Below are positions 34,602 through 45,732 of a DNA stretch of 64,000 nt, piece after piece. Position 1 is the stretch's first letter. Every line of letters begins with the position of its first letter. The DNA comes from Cycas panzhihuaensis (taxonomy: Eukaryota; Cycadophyta), in NCBI GenBank assembly GCA_023213395.1, contig CM041465.1, forward strand, positions 30,697,741 through 30,761,740, read 5' to 3'. A program made the position numbers and the translations under genes. The notes under the pieces are model-generated. The model was given only the letters and a program-made list of their open reading frames with translations. It searched no databases and had not been told where the DNA came from.

Positions 34602-35486
34602 ATTTGCCTCCCCTTAAGATAATACTTTGCCCTCGAAGTATTGAGAAATGCTTATAGCTCGATCTAATCTTCCAACCACCTCCTACTAGATCTTGTAGGT
34701 CGTGAAGATTTGGTTTGACCTTGCGTCTTCTATGGAGCTTTGCTAGTAGGCATCTTGAGTTCATCGATGTTTGTTTTTGGGGCCAGGTACATGTGTCTTG
34801 TTCTGAATCGGAAGGATCCTAGGACCTCTGAGGTATCTCAAATATCTTGTCCCGGTATTGCCTTGAATTTGCATGTTTTGTTTTCGGACGGGGTGGATCT
34901 TGGAAAAAGACATGAAGGCTTTGGGAAAAGAATTGATCATGAGGGTCATGGATTGGTGATTGCTTATTGTGAAAGAAAGTAAAGGAGGAATTGTGAATTT
35001 AGATTAAGCATAGCTTTGAAGGTATAGGAAGAAGGGATAAATTTTGGAATATGCCTTGGATGGGGATGAAAATTTGTATAGGTTTTGTTGGACCACAACC
35101 CTTTTTGGGAGATAAGGATGGATGGGGAATCAATGATAGATATTCTTTATGAATAAAGGGCTTTAATAGGTTTTTAGGAATGGTATTTAGACAAAAGAAA
35201 AGATTTAACGAAAAAAAACAATATTGATGGTATCAAATTGAAGGGATTTGGGAAAAGTCGAATGGGGTTTTGTAAGGGATAATACTAAGAGATGAAACGT
35301 GATGAACATAGTGAAGTTGTAGAGTATCCTGTTGAGGATGATTTATAAGGTTTGAAAAAGTATATAAGTAAAGGGATGAACTAGGGTTACAAAGAGGGAT
35401 TGGGATTTGACCTACGAAAAAACTAGAGTTAAGGAGATTATGATTATGGCTAACTATGGGATTTGGAAAAGAAAATTTTGCTATAG
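34602..35486. other. Element E interior, non-coding part
   Basis: About 0.9 kb, purine-rich on the plus strand from 34980 to 35480, with no recognisable domain on either strand. Confidence 0.5.
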
Positions 35487-36280
35487 CTACTCAGCAAGGA
35501 AAAGAGAGAGGACAAATAATGCTACCAAAAGAGATGTGCATGTGCAACATAGGATCAATGAGTACCTTGCATGAAGTTTTTTGTGATTCTTCTTCAAATC
35601 GACTTGTTCTTCCTTGTCTTCGTGGTACCCCTGTGTAACTTCACTTTTGATTTCTTCTTTGATATTAACTTGAGATTCTTTTGTCGCTCGAGCTTGCTTC
35701 AAGTCTTCTATGTAGTCTGGTTGTTCCCTCTATGATGGCTCTTGTTTTAGCTTTTGCAAAATCTTTGCTTCTTCTCCTTCTTCTACTTCTGCCCCTTCGT
35801 TTGGTTGCTTTGATGCTTTCGTACCCTCACCTTGCTCATGGGTTTGATGATCTTTTTGTTGTTGTCCAAATGTTTTGATAAATGCATGTCGAAACTAAAA
35901 CCAATTGGTGTATCCTATTGATTGGTTGGACCAATTATTGAACCAATTAGAAGCTTTTTCTCCCAAGAACAATTCTAGGTTTGCCCAATAATCATCAATT
36001 TTTGTACTCTCTGTGAATTGATTTTGAGCTTCAACCCATTCTACCTGTTCTCTTGCATTGATGCCTTCATTGGGCTCAAAAAGGTCAAACATCTTTACGA
36101 ACGTCTCCTTTGCGAAAGAACACTTTTTCTTATTTACGAATAATTGCACTTTCTCAAGAATAAGTAGAACTGCCTTTATATGTTCCAAGTGTTCTTCCCA
36201 TGTTTTGCTATAGATCAAGATATTGTCAAAGAAAACCAACACGAATTTCCTTAGAACGTGTTTTAATATTGAATTGACCT
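35487..36280 (-). pseudogene. Element E chimeric ORF: gypsy RT palm fragment joined to a Gag-like/charged segment
   Basis: On the minus strand close to the primer site, the frame starting at 36242 reads VFFDNILIYSKTWEEHLEHI, the gypsy RT active-site strand and following helix (FFDN where FVDD is usual), to about residue 47. It then passes in frame into unrelated sequence with KIDDYWANLELFLGEKAS followed by WFNNW, which resembles a Gag core, up to 35895. Downstream (to 35487) is a Glu/Lys/Gln-rich stretch. The order RT-then-Gag next to the primer site is not that of any autonomous element. Confidence 0.6.
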
Positions 36281-36333
36281 TTATGAGCTTTTACTTCTAC
36301 CCTTTCCCTTCGAAACGAAGCTCTGATACCACT

Positions 36334-36919
36334 TGTAGCGATCTAGTTCTGCTTTTATAGCAATTTTCCTCAAAAATACAGGTAATAATCTACAAAACAC
36401 AATAACTAGATCCTATTCAATAGGAAAATGAACAAGGAATAGGAATTACAGAATCCACAAAAGTAAATAATAATCTTTATTGTCAAATAATACCAAAAAT
36501 AGAGTGAAATTACAACGAAATAGCAGTCTTTCCTAAAGAAGTGAGCTTTCCTCTTCGAGGCAAGGAACTCTTCAAACTGCAACCCCCAAATGGGTGAGCT
36601 AATTGCAGCCCTATAACTGAAAATACGCAGCCAAAAGAACCTCCAAAGATGGTTTGGGATGCAGCCCAAACTTCCTATTTATAGCGATCAAAATACTTCA
36701 ATTAGAAGTCGGCCAGACTAGGTGATATTCTTCTTAATACTGCTCAAATAGAAGTCCTCCAGAACTTTTCTAAAAACTGGCAAGTTGACTTTATATAGTC
36801 ACAACTTTTGATATAAATGTCAGAATTAACTTTCATCTAAACCATTGGAATCCTAGTTCAAAGACCTTTGATTTGAATGGTCATAAGGTATAGTTTTAAC
36901 CATATGTTGGAATGCTACT
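36334..36919 (-). repeat. Element E 5' LTR
   Basis: 586 bp with the primer site two bases beyond its inner end. Confidence 0.85.
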
Positions 36920-38197
36920 GTCAGATTGGTTCTTTTAGTTGCAACTATATTTGGATGGGAGATACATCAGATGGATGTAAAGTCTGCATTCCTTAATGGT
37001 GAACTGAAGCAGGAGATTTACATGGTACAACCTCCTGGTCTCATTAAGGAAGGACGTGAAAAGTTTGTGTGTCATTTGAAGAAATGTTTATATGGTCTCG
37101 GGCATGGTTTGCAATGATTGATGCCATCTTGAAGGATAAAGGATTTGTTACGATAGATTTCAAGCCAAATTTGTATCTCAAGAAGATTGCTTTATCTATT
37201 GCGGTGATTATTCTGTATGTTGATGATTTGATTGTTATAGGGAGTTATCATGAGGAGATTATGGTGATGAAAGCACACCTACAGGAGAATTTTGATATTA
37301 CAAACATGGGGCTCATTCATTACTTTTTGGGCATCGAGATTAGATAGCTGAGAGATAAGATATTAGTGTCACAAAGGAATTATGTTGAATTATTGCATGA
37401 GAAGTTCAGGATGAAGGATTGCAAACTTGCAAGAACACTGGTTGTCAAAGGCACAAAACTTTTGAAGGATATGAAAAAGCTTGTAGGTGATGAAATGCTA
37501 TATAGAACAGTTGTAGGGAGTCTGATTTATTTGATTCATACTAGGCCCGACATTTCTTTTGTCGTTGGATTGGTCTCTCGATATATGCAGAATCCTTAAG
37601 AGCCACATTGGGCTACAGTCAAAAGTATTTTGAGATATTTGAAAGGTTCTCTGAATCTTGGTTTGGAGTATCTGAGAGATGGTGATCTACGACTGCAAGG
37701 ATACATTGATGCTGATTGGGGTGATGACTCTGATGATAGAAAATCTACTGCAGAATACATGTTTAGGATTGGTGGTGGACCAATGTCATAGCAATCAAAG
37801 AAACAATAGACTGTTGCAGTATCTTCTTCTAAGGAGGAGTACCAGGGACTCTCAGTGAGTGCTTGTGAAGCAGTTTGGTTGAAAGGAATACTGGAAGTTT
37901 TTAATATTCAAAGTAGCACAACAATTATCTTCGTGGATAATTAAAGTACTATTCGATTGCCGAAGAATCCTAAGTTTCATACTCGAAGAAAACATATTGA
38001 GATACCACTATATTCGGAAGATGGTCAAAGGAAGGAAGCTAATTGTGGAATATTGTCCAAGTGAAGAACAATTAGAAGAAATTTTTACAAAGCTGCTTAC
38101 TAAAGATCATTTCAAAAGGATTTGCGTCAAATTAGGACTATGCGAGGTGTCCCTTGAGGGGGGATTAATCTGCAAAGTCAACATTCGCTCGCTTTAA
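36920..38197 (+). pseudogene. pol: copia D reverse transcriptase, second part, and RNase H
   Basis: It resumes with TVRLVLLVATIFGWEIHQMD, then KSAFLNGELKQEIYMVQPPG, the active-site ILYVDDLIVIG (about 37212-37245), IHYFLGIEI, LIHTRPDISFVVGLVSRYM, and RNase H with GYIDADWGDDSDDRKSTAEY, SSKEEYQGLS and a C-terminal SEEQLEEIFTKLL. Interruptions are an indel near 37090, and stops at 37346, 37599, 37788, 37809 and 37942. The purine tract AAGGTGGGA lies at 38262-38270. Confidence 0.92.
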
Positions 38198-38270
38198 ACA
38201 TTATCTATGACACAACAGTTTTTTGCAACCATATGTTAAGTCTTCGACCCACATTTACATTAAGGTGGGA

Positions 38271-38744
38271 TTTTAGTGATCATGGTTAAGATTAACGCGT
38301 GGCAGAGTTAATGCTTCATGTGGCAGTTAATGGTAGAAACCATGAATGGGATACGAAAAGTCATGAGTATTAAGATTTGAAGGGACATAGAGGGTCGAGA
38401 TACAAAGGGGCACGAGTATCAAAGTTTGATAGGGCACAACCATTCGAAAGAGTCTCAAACCTTTTGGAAGAGTCATAACTCTTCATGTTTGTGCCCTTTG
38501 GATCATTTAGAATGGATCTGAGATAGGGTAGAATAGAAGTGAGAAGGAAACAATGTAATCACTGGTGCATCTAATCAATCATTAGCTATTACTTCATGTG
38601 TGGGTTTTTCTCCTGAAAGGGTTTCCCACTTTAAAACTTATGTATTTTGTATTCATTCTTTTGTTTAATTTCCATGTATGCTGTGCAAAACTGGCAAGAA
38701 TTCTACATGGCATTAGGGCAAGCCTAAGCATGTCTAAATTCTCA
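38271..38744 (+). repeat. Copia D 3' LTR
   Basis: 474 bp; its first base pair reads TT instead of TG (TTTTAGTGATC). It ends AAATTCTCA like the 5' LTR. Confidence 0.88.
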
Positions 38745-40150
38745 CACGTAGTCGTCCCTGAATTGCTCGAACTTCTCTTTGCCAAGTAGTTTGGTTAAGA
38801 TGTCAGCAAGTTGTTGATTGGTTCGACTATAAATGAGGTCAATTTTACCCTTTTGGACATGTTCTCTGATGAAATGGTGATGGACCTCAACATGCTTGGT
38901 CCTTGCACGAAATACAAGATTTTTGGCTATCTTGAGCACACTTTGATTGCTAAAATATAATTGAGTTGGTAGTGATAGTGATTTCTCAAGGCCAAACTCT
39001 CCAAGAATCTGTCTTAGCCAAATAGCGTCATATGTTACTCTGACAACAACTTCATATTTTGCTTCAGTGTAGGAAAAAGTGACATTTCGTTGCTTCTTGC
39101 AACTCCATGAAATAATTACAAACCCAATGGTGAAACAATGACATGAGGTAGATTTGCAACTATCTTGGCATTTCGCCCAATCAAAATTTAAGAACCCTTC
39201 TAGTGTGAAGTTCTCATTGTGAATATACTTGAGACCCTACTACAATGTACATTTGAGGTATCTGGGAATCCTCTTTGCAGCATTCTAGTGTCGCTGATTA
39301 GGTTGTATAATAAGTCTAGGATAGATTCCAACAACATATGATATGTTAGGTCCGATGTTCGTCAGGTAAATGAGAGTACCCACTAGCTGTCTTAAAAGGG
39401 TGGAATGAACAGATTTTGCTTCTGCATTGACAATTTTGTTCTCGTCTCCATAGGGGTTGAGAATGATTTGCAATCTTCCATTCTAAATCAAAACAAATTG
39501 TCCCAAGTTTTCTTGGCTTGGGGTATGAAAATGTTGCCTGGCTATTGCCCTACCTCCATGCCAAGAAAGTAATAAAGAAGGTCGAGATTAGTCATCTCAA
39601 AACTTCTCTTTTATTTCCCTTGGAGGCTTTCTATCATTATTTCCAGTAATGATCAGATGATCTACGTATAATATGACAGTAGTGATGTGCTAGTGTTGAA
39701 CCTTGGTGTACAGTTTTAAGTCAGATGCAGATCGATGAAAATTATGTTTTAAGAAGTAGTCATCGATTTTAGAATACCAAGCATGTGGCACCTGTTTTAG
39801 ACCATATAAGGCCTTTTTTAAGGTGACAAGCAAGATCCTCATTGTTGTTTGAAATGTACCTAGGAAGTTGCTCCAAATAAACCTCCTCAGTCAAATTGCC
39901 ATTGAGAAAGGTGCTTTTGACATCTATTTGATACAATGGTCATTTGCATTGAGTAGCTAAGGCCATATCTACTTTCATGGTATTCATAGTTGCAACAGGT
40001 GCAAATGTTTCGTCGGAGTTGATGCCTTTTTATTGTTTAAATCTTTTTGCGACCAGATGGGCTTTATGTTGCTCAATAGTGCCATCAGATTTGTAGTTAG
40101 TTTTGTGGATCCACTTATAACTAATGACTCATTTGCTTGCTAGCAATTCA
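38745..40150 (-). pseudogene. pol: copia F RNase H and reverse transcriptase
   Basis: Minus-strand pieces: RNase H C-terminus VEVHHHFIREHVQKGKI and QQLADILTKLLGKEKFEQF (38750-38900), RT/RH junction LVGTLIYLTNIGPNISYVVG (39310-39400), and further RT segments up to 40150, where the family-G LTR starts. The missing C-terminal tail and 3' LTR of this element are at 28545-29139, on the other side of copia D. Confidence 0.85.
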
Positions 40151-40977
40151 TGTTGACTGCTGGGGTGTCTTATTACACTTACAAGATACCTCTGCTACAC
40201 TTGTCAAGGTTACACAGCGCTATAGTCTAGTCCAGGATACTGTCAACATGGTTATTCACATGCATTCCACATATATTTCACAGAATTACACCACAATGGT
40301 ACACAACAGTACAAAAATCAATACATACTCAGCAATTCATCATCACAACACAGAGAATACACCACTTTCCACGTAACTCTTTCTTTTATTAAGTAATGAA
40401 GTCAATTTACACAGAGGCTGGAATGCATTCCTGAGCATTCCAAAGAAAGATACATTCCTTCTGTTACATATGCGTGCCGGATGGTACTTATCATACAAGG
40501 TCGCTCCAATTGGTCATACGGCCGGCTTCAAAGACCTTTGCGCATCCGTGATAATCGCCTCTTACCCTAACACGGGGTTCATGCGTACCTCCTTAAGTAC
40601 TCATCTCGGGTACCTTTTATCAAGGGTTATGACCGTCATTACAACTGCATTCTTCACCATACGTATCCTTTCACTAGTCACTTGTTTAGGCACTTGATTA
40701 ATCATCCTTCAGATCCGCACGTCCGTGACGCACGTCTGCGACTCAACAAGTCTCCACTGGTCCCTTTGAGTCATGCCTACCGCCCGCTTGGTTCCGTTTC
40801 CGCCGTTGAGTGCGTATCACGCATACGTGCCTGTGCACGCACTGTCATACCTAGAATGCCGATTTCTCCGCTGCTTTTGCCTCGCATGCACCTCCGCACG
40901 GTCCGCACCTACACAACTTAGGTTACCGACCTACTTCTGGTCCTCACACAGCCATTGGATCACTTTAGACTCCAACA
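40151..40977 (-). repeat. Outer family-G 3' LTR
   Basis: 827 bp, plus-strand TGTTGACTGC to CTCCAACA, preceded by copia F sequence ending AGCAATTCA. It shares its first ~100 bases almost exactly with the truncated LTR at 60273. Confidence 0.9.
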
Positions 40978-41049
40978 TCTATCCCGGGTCAACAGCTATG
41001 GGTTTTAGTATCCTTGCTCAACAAAACTCCAAAATTTTCAAAATTTCGG

Positions 41050-42153
41050 GGTATCCCTCCCCCGCTCTGTCTCAAGGCAGCTCCTACTGCTTTTGTCCTC
41101 CCAAAATCTCCTCATTTATCCGTGTCAGGGTGGCAATAATAGCATCCTTCTCTTTTATTTTGTCTCAAGGCGCCTATCTCATTTTATACCCTTCCTCCAT
41201 TTCCTGAATCATTTGAATTATAGGTCCCACTTTATCCTGTGGTGTAGGAGGTGCTGAAGGTTCCCCTGCCTCCGTTGCCTGTGGGAAGTCTTCCCATTCT
41301 TCCTAGGATGCTTCTGCTTCTTCTTCCTCCTCCTCTGATTCTTCTTCTCCCTTCTTCCTTTTTCCTCGTCTACGGATAACCTGTTTTGTTCGAAGGGGAA
41401 ATGATGTTCCTGGCGTCTTCTGTAGCCAGGTAAGTACCTTTTGCATCTGTTTTTGTACTCTTCTCTTTGCTTCCAGATCGTCACCGTGTTCGGAAATTCA
41501 CGCCCAATCGCTTTGATGATTGGCTCCCGAGGAGAGATAGTGGTCCTGGTCAGCTGTACCTCTGGACACTGATAGAATAAAATTGCCAAAAGTAATGAAG
41601 GATGGCGGAATGGGTGTGTCCTAATCTCCTTTAACTGCTGCCTCATGTTTTCCGCCAAGAATTCTGACCAATTCATCTTTTCCCTGTCTCGGATTTTCAA
41701 CAACACCTACATCATGCCTCCCTGAATGTAGGTGTATTTCCGTTTGGACAAAAACCTGGAATTGATCACTTTAGCCACCCACTGAAGTCTGGCATCCATG
41801 ATGTCTGCTACACGGATTCCGCCGGACATAATCTGAGTGTTGGGTTGGCACAATTCTCTCAACCACATTTCCCGGTCCACTTTTGACCTTTTTGTTCCCA
41901 GTGGAACCTCCCCTTCCTTATGAAGTCTGGTGATGGTATGGACTATGTCTGCGTCTATTTTGGCCTTTCTGCTATCCTCCTTCAGGGCCATTAGGATTTG
42001 GTCCATAACTTTAGGGTCATAGTACATTGGGTTACAGTAGATGTAGTCTCCCCAACCTGCTTGTTTAACCCTGGCCTGGAATGGAGCTGGTAGGGCTTGT
42101 AGCTCCTGCTTAAGCTTCGGTATATAGGCCTCCTAGCACCCTGCTGTCCTCAT
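41050..42153 (-). pseudogene. Extra ORF (eORF) downstream of integrase, outer copy
   Basis: The start MRTAGC at 42153 aligns with the inner copy's MSTRRC. A 106-codon stretch (42027-41707) and a following one (41706 onward) carry MYYDPKVMDQILMALKE, GGIRVADIMDARLQWVAKV, NSRFLSKRKYTYIQGGMM and HPSLLLAILFYQ, nearly the same as the inner copy. Two in-frame TAG codons (near 42134 and 41708) sit where the inner copy has other codons, the second at a CTG/CAG. Past 41500 the frame shifts, then a basic and Glu-rich tract follows. No homolog with known function is recognised. Conservation across two copies argues it is a genuine element gene. Confidence 0.75.
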
Positions 42154-42339
42154 ACTGGCTGTGAAGTCCCAGAGATACGAAAGAAAACCTAAGCGTACAA
42201 ATCGGAACCCTACATACGTACCTCTGAGGAATGCTTGCCGTTTTTAGGTCCGGCGCATCGTGATGCGTGCTGCAGCAAGTTCTTTACATTCCGTGCCGTA
42301 TGGATGTCTGGTGAATTTTTCGGAGTCTGTTCCGCTCTG

Positions 42340-42830
42340 CGTACTTCGCGGGAATGCTCGCAGGTACGTAATGATTTGTCGTTTTGTGGAATTTTGTCTT
42401 ATACGTGCCCGTGGTACGTATAAGGTTAAGAGTCTCTATTATGCGTACTCGATTACGTACTTTCTTTGGTACGTATAATGTAACTAGCACTTGAGTGTAT
42501 TTTACACAATGCGTACCTGACTACGTACTTTTTTGGTACGTATAATGTAACCTGTTTAACTTACTCCTCTTGCACGTGCGCACTGCCATGCATTTTCAGG
42601 TATGTATAATGTATTTGAGCCACTTAAAATTTGTTTACACTGTGCGTACCTGCCTGCGTACTTTTCAGGTACGTATAGTGTAATTCCGAGTCACTTTTTT
42701 GAACTTGTGCGTACTTCAGTGTATTTCTTGGTACGTATAGTGTCTTTTCCAAATTTGATCACCTTTTTCAACTGTACGTACCTGGTAACATACCAGTTTG
42801 GTACGTATGCTGTATTTTGCTTGTATGCTG
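42340..42830. repeat. GTACGTA hairpin-type tandem repeats between integrase and eORF (outer copy)
   Basis: About seven irregular units of 60-80 bp. Each pairs a segment like TGCGTACCTG...CGTACTTTT with GGTACGTATARTGTAA, giving self-complementary GTAC/GTACGTAC-containing stems. The same block is at 48680-49115 in the inner copy. It may hold the eORF promoter or a structural RNA element; this is inference. Confidence 0.75.
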
Positions 42831-43019
42831 TTGAATTTCCCTCTAATTTTCTCAGATGATGATGCTGTTACTTATGTCTGGGATGAGTTACGGTTATTTT
42901 TTATTTTTTCAATTTTTTTTCTCTTTTTGTATCCATACCGAACTGGATCATGGCTCGGTATCAAGGCAGTTGATTGTGCCTCAATGTCATACAATAAGAT
43001 ATAGTACAACCAGCTGATC

Positions 43020-44274
43020 CTGCTGGTAGGCTGGGTTACTCAATATATGGCTTGAGTCTGCTACCGTTTACCCGAGTTGGTAGTAGAGGTCCGTCGATCT
43101 CTCGAAGCTACACCGATCCATTCTCAAAGATTCGTTCTGCGATGTATGGTCCCAACCACCGCATCTTGAGTTTATCGGGGTGCGTTTTGAATTTGCTGCC
43201 GTACAGCAACACTTGATCACCTTCATTGAATTGAGGTTTCCGTAGATGGCGGTCGTGCCATGCTTTTTGTCGCCGCTTCTCCACATGTTGCAACCAGTTT
43301 GTTAAGTGTTGTTTCTCTTCTAGTTGCACTAAGTCTTCCAATCGCTGCTCCAAAGATCCGGAGGTCGCCTAATCGACATTGTATAGCCGTAGATCGGGTA
43401 TCTCAAATTGTCGGAGAATGGCTTCGTACATACACAAGCTGGAATGGAGTTTGTCCGATTGACCTCTTGTATGTCGCTCAAATGCCCATAGCACGGATGG
43501 TAACTTCTCGGCCCAATCAGATCTGCCAATGTCGCATATTTTCCGCAAGCAATTCTCGATTATCTTGTTTGAGCTCTCTGCTTGACCATTGGCTCTCGGG
43601 TAGTATGGAGTAGATTTCCGATGGCTAATCATAAAGGTAGATGTCAATGTTTCGATAGTTTGATTGAGGAAGTGGGCGCCTTGGTCACTTACGATCTCCA
43701 AGGGGCATCCAAATCGTGTAATCACTACCTCATACAGAAATCTCGTTGTGCTTTCCGCATCGGCCTTTCGTAATGCGCACGCTTCTACCCACTTTGTCAT
43801 GTAGTCGGTTGCTACCAAGATGTATCGAGCTTTCGATCTACGCGCCGCTGGTTTGATTGGCCCCACAAAGTCAAGCCCCCATCTCTCGAACGGTGCCAAT
43901 GGTAATATGGGATGTAAAGGTTGGAAATCTTGTCGATTAGGTTTCTCCACCCGCTGGCAATAGTTTCATGCTTGAATCCACTTTTTGACATCCTCAAACA
44001 TAGATGGCCACCAGAACCCACATGTCAAAATCTTCTGCCATGTGGCCAATTTCCCCATGTGGCCACCTGCTACTCCTTCATGCGCCTGCGACATGATCTG
44101 GTTTATCTCATGCTGTCGAACACAACGTCGTAATACATCGTCTGGCCCCAATTTGTATAACTCTCCATTGATGAGTTGATAAGGCTCTGCTTTTCTGATA
44201 AAATTTTTCTTTCCCGTGCGTTCTAACTCTACTGGTACTTCTCCGGTCGCTAGATATTCCGTATTCCCTCGCAT
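43020..44274 (-). pseudogene. int: gypsy integrase, outer copy
   Basis: The zinc-binding N-terminus is at 44274-43966 (HEGVAGGHMGKLATWQKI, FWWPSMFEDV). The core frame 43950-43369 has WGLDFVGPIKPAARRSK with the first Asp, VSDQGAHFLNQT with the second Asp, and GQAESSNKIIENCLRKI with the Glu: a complete DDE set. The C-terminus at 43353-43108 ends in KMRWLGPYIAERIFENGSV, a GPY/F-type module; no chromodomain is seen. Three frames are used, so it is inactive as read. Confidence 0.9.
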
Positions 44275-44289
44275 CTACCGTTGGAACCG

Positions 44290-45050
44290 CTTTCACCGAA
44301 CAGATGCATCCGAAAATCGCCCGTACCCCCGTGGCTTTTTCTTCGTTTTTGATTCTTGACAACTGATCGGGAATGATATGGGCTTTGCCGGGTTTCACAA
44401 CAACTTTGAAAGAAAATTCTTGAAACAACATTAACCACCTGCTTATTCTCCCTCGCATAATCGGTTTATTCACCAAATACATCAGCGCTTGGTGATCAAC
44501 GAAAAACAGGAATGGATTTGATAATAAATAATGTCGAAATTTTTGCAATGCGTAGACCATGCCGAGTGCTTCCCTTTCTGTCGTCGTATAATTTTGCTCG
44601 GCTCTCGTAAGTTTCCGACTGGCGAAGTAGATTGGATGATCTGTTTTATCGTCACTGGGTTGTGCCAATACGCATCCAATAGCGTATTGCGACGCATCCA
44701 CATGCACGTGAAAAGTCTTTTTCCAATCTGGGAATCGCAGTATAGGTGCTGCTACAATGGTTTGTTTCAATGTTTCGAACGCTCGTTGCTGCTCTTCTGT
44801 CCATATCCATTCAATATTTTTTTTCAATAACTCTTCTAGGGGTCCAGATATGTATGCATACCCCCTGATAAATTTTCTATAATATTCACAAAACCCGTAA
44901 AACCTTTCAGCTGTTTTCTCGTAATTGGTGTCGAAAAGTGTAGAATGGCAGACACTTTTGTTGGATCTGTCAGCAATCCTTCTTTGCTGACTATATGCCC
45001 TAATAGGTTTCTGAAGGGTACCAGAAAGGTACACTTTTCTGGATTGAGAC
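44290..45050 (-). pseudogene. pol: gypsy RNase H, outer copy
   Basis: A single frame from about 45052 carries WIWTEEQQRAFETLKQTIV, FHVHVDASQYAIGCVLAQ with the first Asp, YFASRKLTRAEQNYTTTERE with the Glu, VDHQAL, and IIPDQLSRIKNEE. This is the RNase H joined to gypsy RT. A frameshift near 44880 separates it from the RT frame. Confidence 0.9.
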
Positions 45051-45732
45051 ACAACTTATTTTCTCGACACGTTTGCAACATTTTCCTTAGATTTTCCATG
45101 TGATCTTTCATCAGTCCATACAACGTCCAGTCGTCTAAGAATACAACTTTTTCTCCAATAAACTTCCGAAAGATATTAATTACAATTCGCTGGAATGTAG
45201 CTGGTGCATTCGTGAGACCGAATGGCATCACTTTGTAGGCGTATGTTCCCCATTCTGTTACGAATGTAGTTTTGGCCTGATCTTTTGGGACAATCTGCTC
45301 TTGATTATACCCACTGAATCCATCTGTGAAGGAATAAATTTCATTTCCCCCAACTGCTTCTAAAATATCCTCCGTAAAAGGTAATGGGAATGGATCCTTC
45401 TTTGTTACTTTATTCAACTGTCTGTAGTCTACACAGACACGAATTTTCCCATTTTTCTTGGGAACCACCACTACAGGGCTCACCCAGTCGCTGTAGTCGA
45501 TCTCGTAGATATAACCTGCTTCCAACATTTTGTCAAGTTCAGCTTTCACTTTCTCTTTGTATTTCAGATTCATCCGGTATGGCCGTTGTTTCACCGGATT
45601 TGTATCCTTCACTAAGTCAATGTGATGCATTCCTATCTCCGGAGGAATGCCTTTCAGGTCCTTATACGACCATGCGAATATGTCATGGAATTCTTCGAAT
45701 AACTGGCTTCGCCATCGTCTCGAGGATCCCAA
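44836..45732 (-). CDS. pol: gypsy reverse transcriptase, outer copy
   Basis: An open frame of 298 codons. Domain order: DLKGIPPEIGMHHIDLV, RPYRMNLKYKEKVKAEL, VSPVVVVPKKNGKIRVCVDY (fingers), GFSGYNQEQIVPKDQAKTTF, MPFGLTNAPATFQRIV (palm), and the active site VVFLDDWTLYG, i.e. FLDD where most RTs have Y-X-DD. The GFSGYNQ and MPFGL features recall the Tat/Athila side of plant gypsy elements. Start at 45732 is only the first Met in a frame that was part of a polyprotein. The best-kept RT of this family in the window. Confidence 0.88.
   Translation of the reverse strand: MGSSRRWRSQLFEEFHDIFAWSYKDLKGIPPEIGMHHIDLVKDTNPVKQRPYRMNLKYKEKVKAELDKMLEAGYIYEIDYSDWVSPVVVVPKKNGKIRVCVDYRQLNKVTKKDPFPLPFTEDILEAVGGNEIYSFTDGFSGYNQEQIVPKDQAKTTFVTEWGTYAYKVMPFGLTNAPATFQRIVINIFRKFIGEKVVFLDDWTLYGLMKDHMENLRKMLQTCRENKLCLNPEKCTFLVPFRNLLGHIVSKEGLLTDPTKVSAILHFSTPITRKQLKGFTGFVNIIENLSGGMHTYLDP

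Larger units (their letters stand above)
34015..36919 (-). mobile_element. Element E: short LTR element with chimeric interior
   Basis: LTRs 34015-34601 and 36334-36919 (about 587 bp, TGTAG...CTAC ends) flank a 1.7-kb interior. Target duplication GTTAG (34010-34014) and GTCAG (36920-36924) has one mismatch. Primer site TGGTATCAGAGC on the minus strand (36320-36331) and purine tract CTTAAGGGGAGGC (34606-34618) give minus orientation. The interior lacks a complete gag-pol, so the element must have moved with enzymes from a relative. Confidence 0.88.
29413..38744 (+). mobile_element. Ty1/copia element D (split by element E)
   Basis: LTRs 29413-29897 and 38271-38744, primer site, leader, then gag, protease, integrase, RT and RNase H in copia order on the plus strand. 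Element E interrupts RT at 34015. LTRs differ at many positions, so this is an old copy. It sits inside copia F, whose RNase H resumes at 38745. No clean target duplication remains. Confidence 0.9.

Noticed and set aside
42340-42830. Regular GTACGTA repeats as a CRISPR-like array
   Set aside because: Units are irregular, self-complementary and lie inside a plant retrotransposon; no spacers of fixed length and no cas genes.
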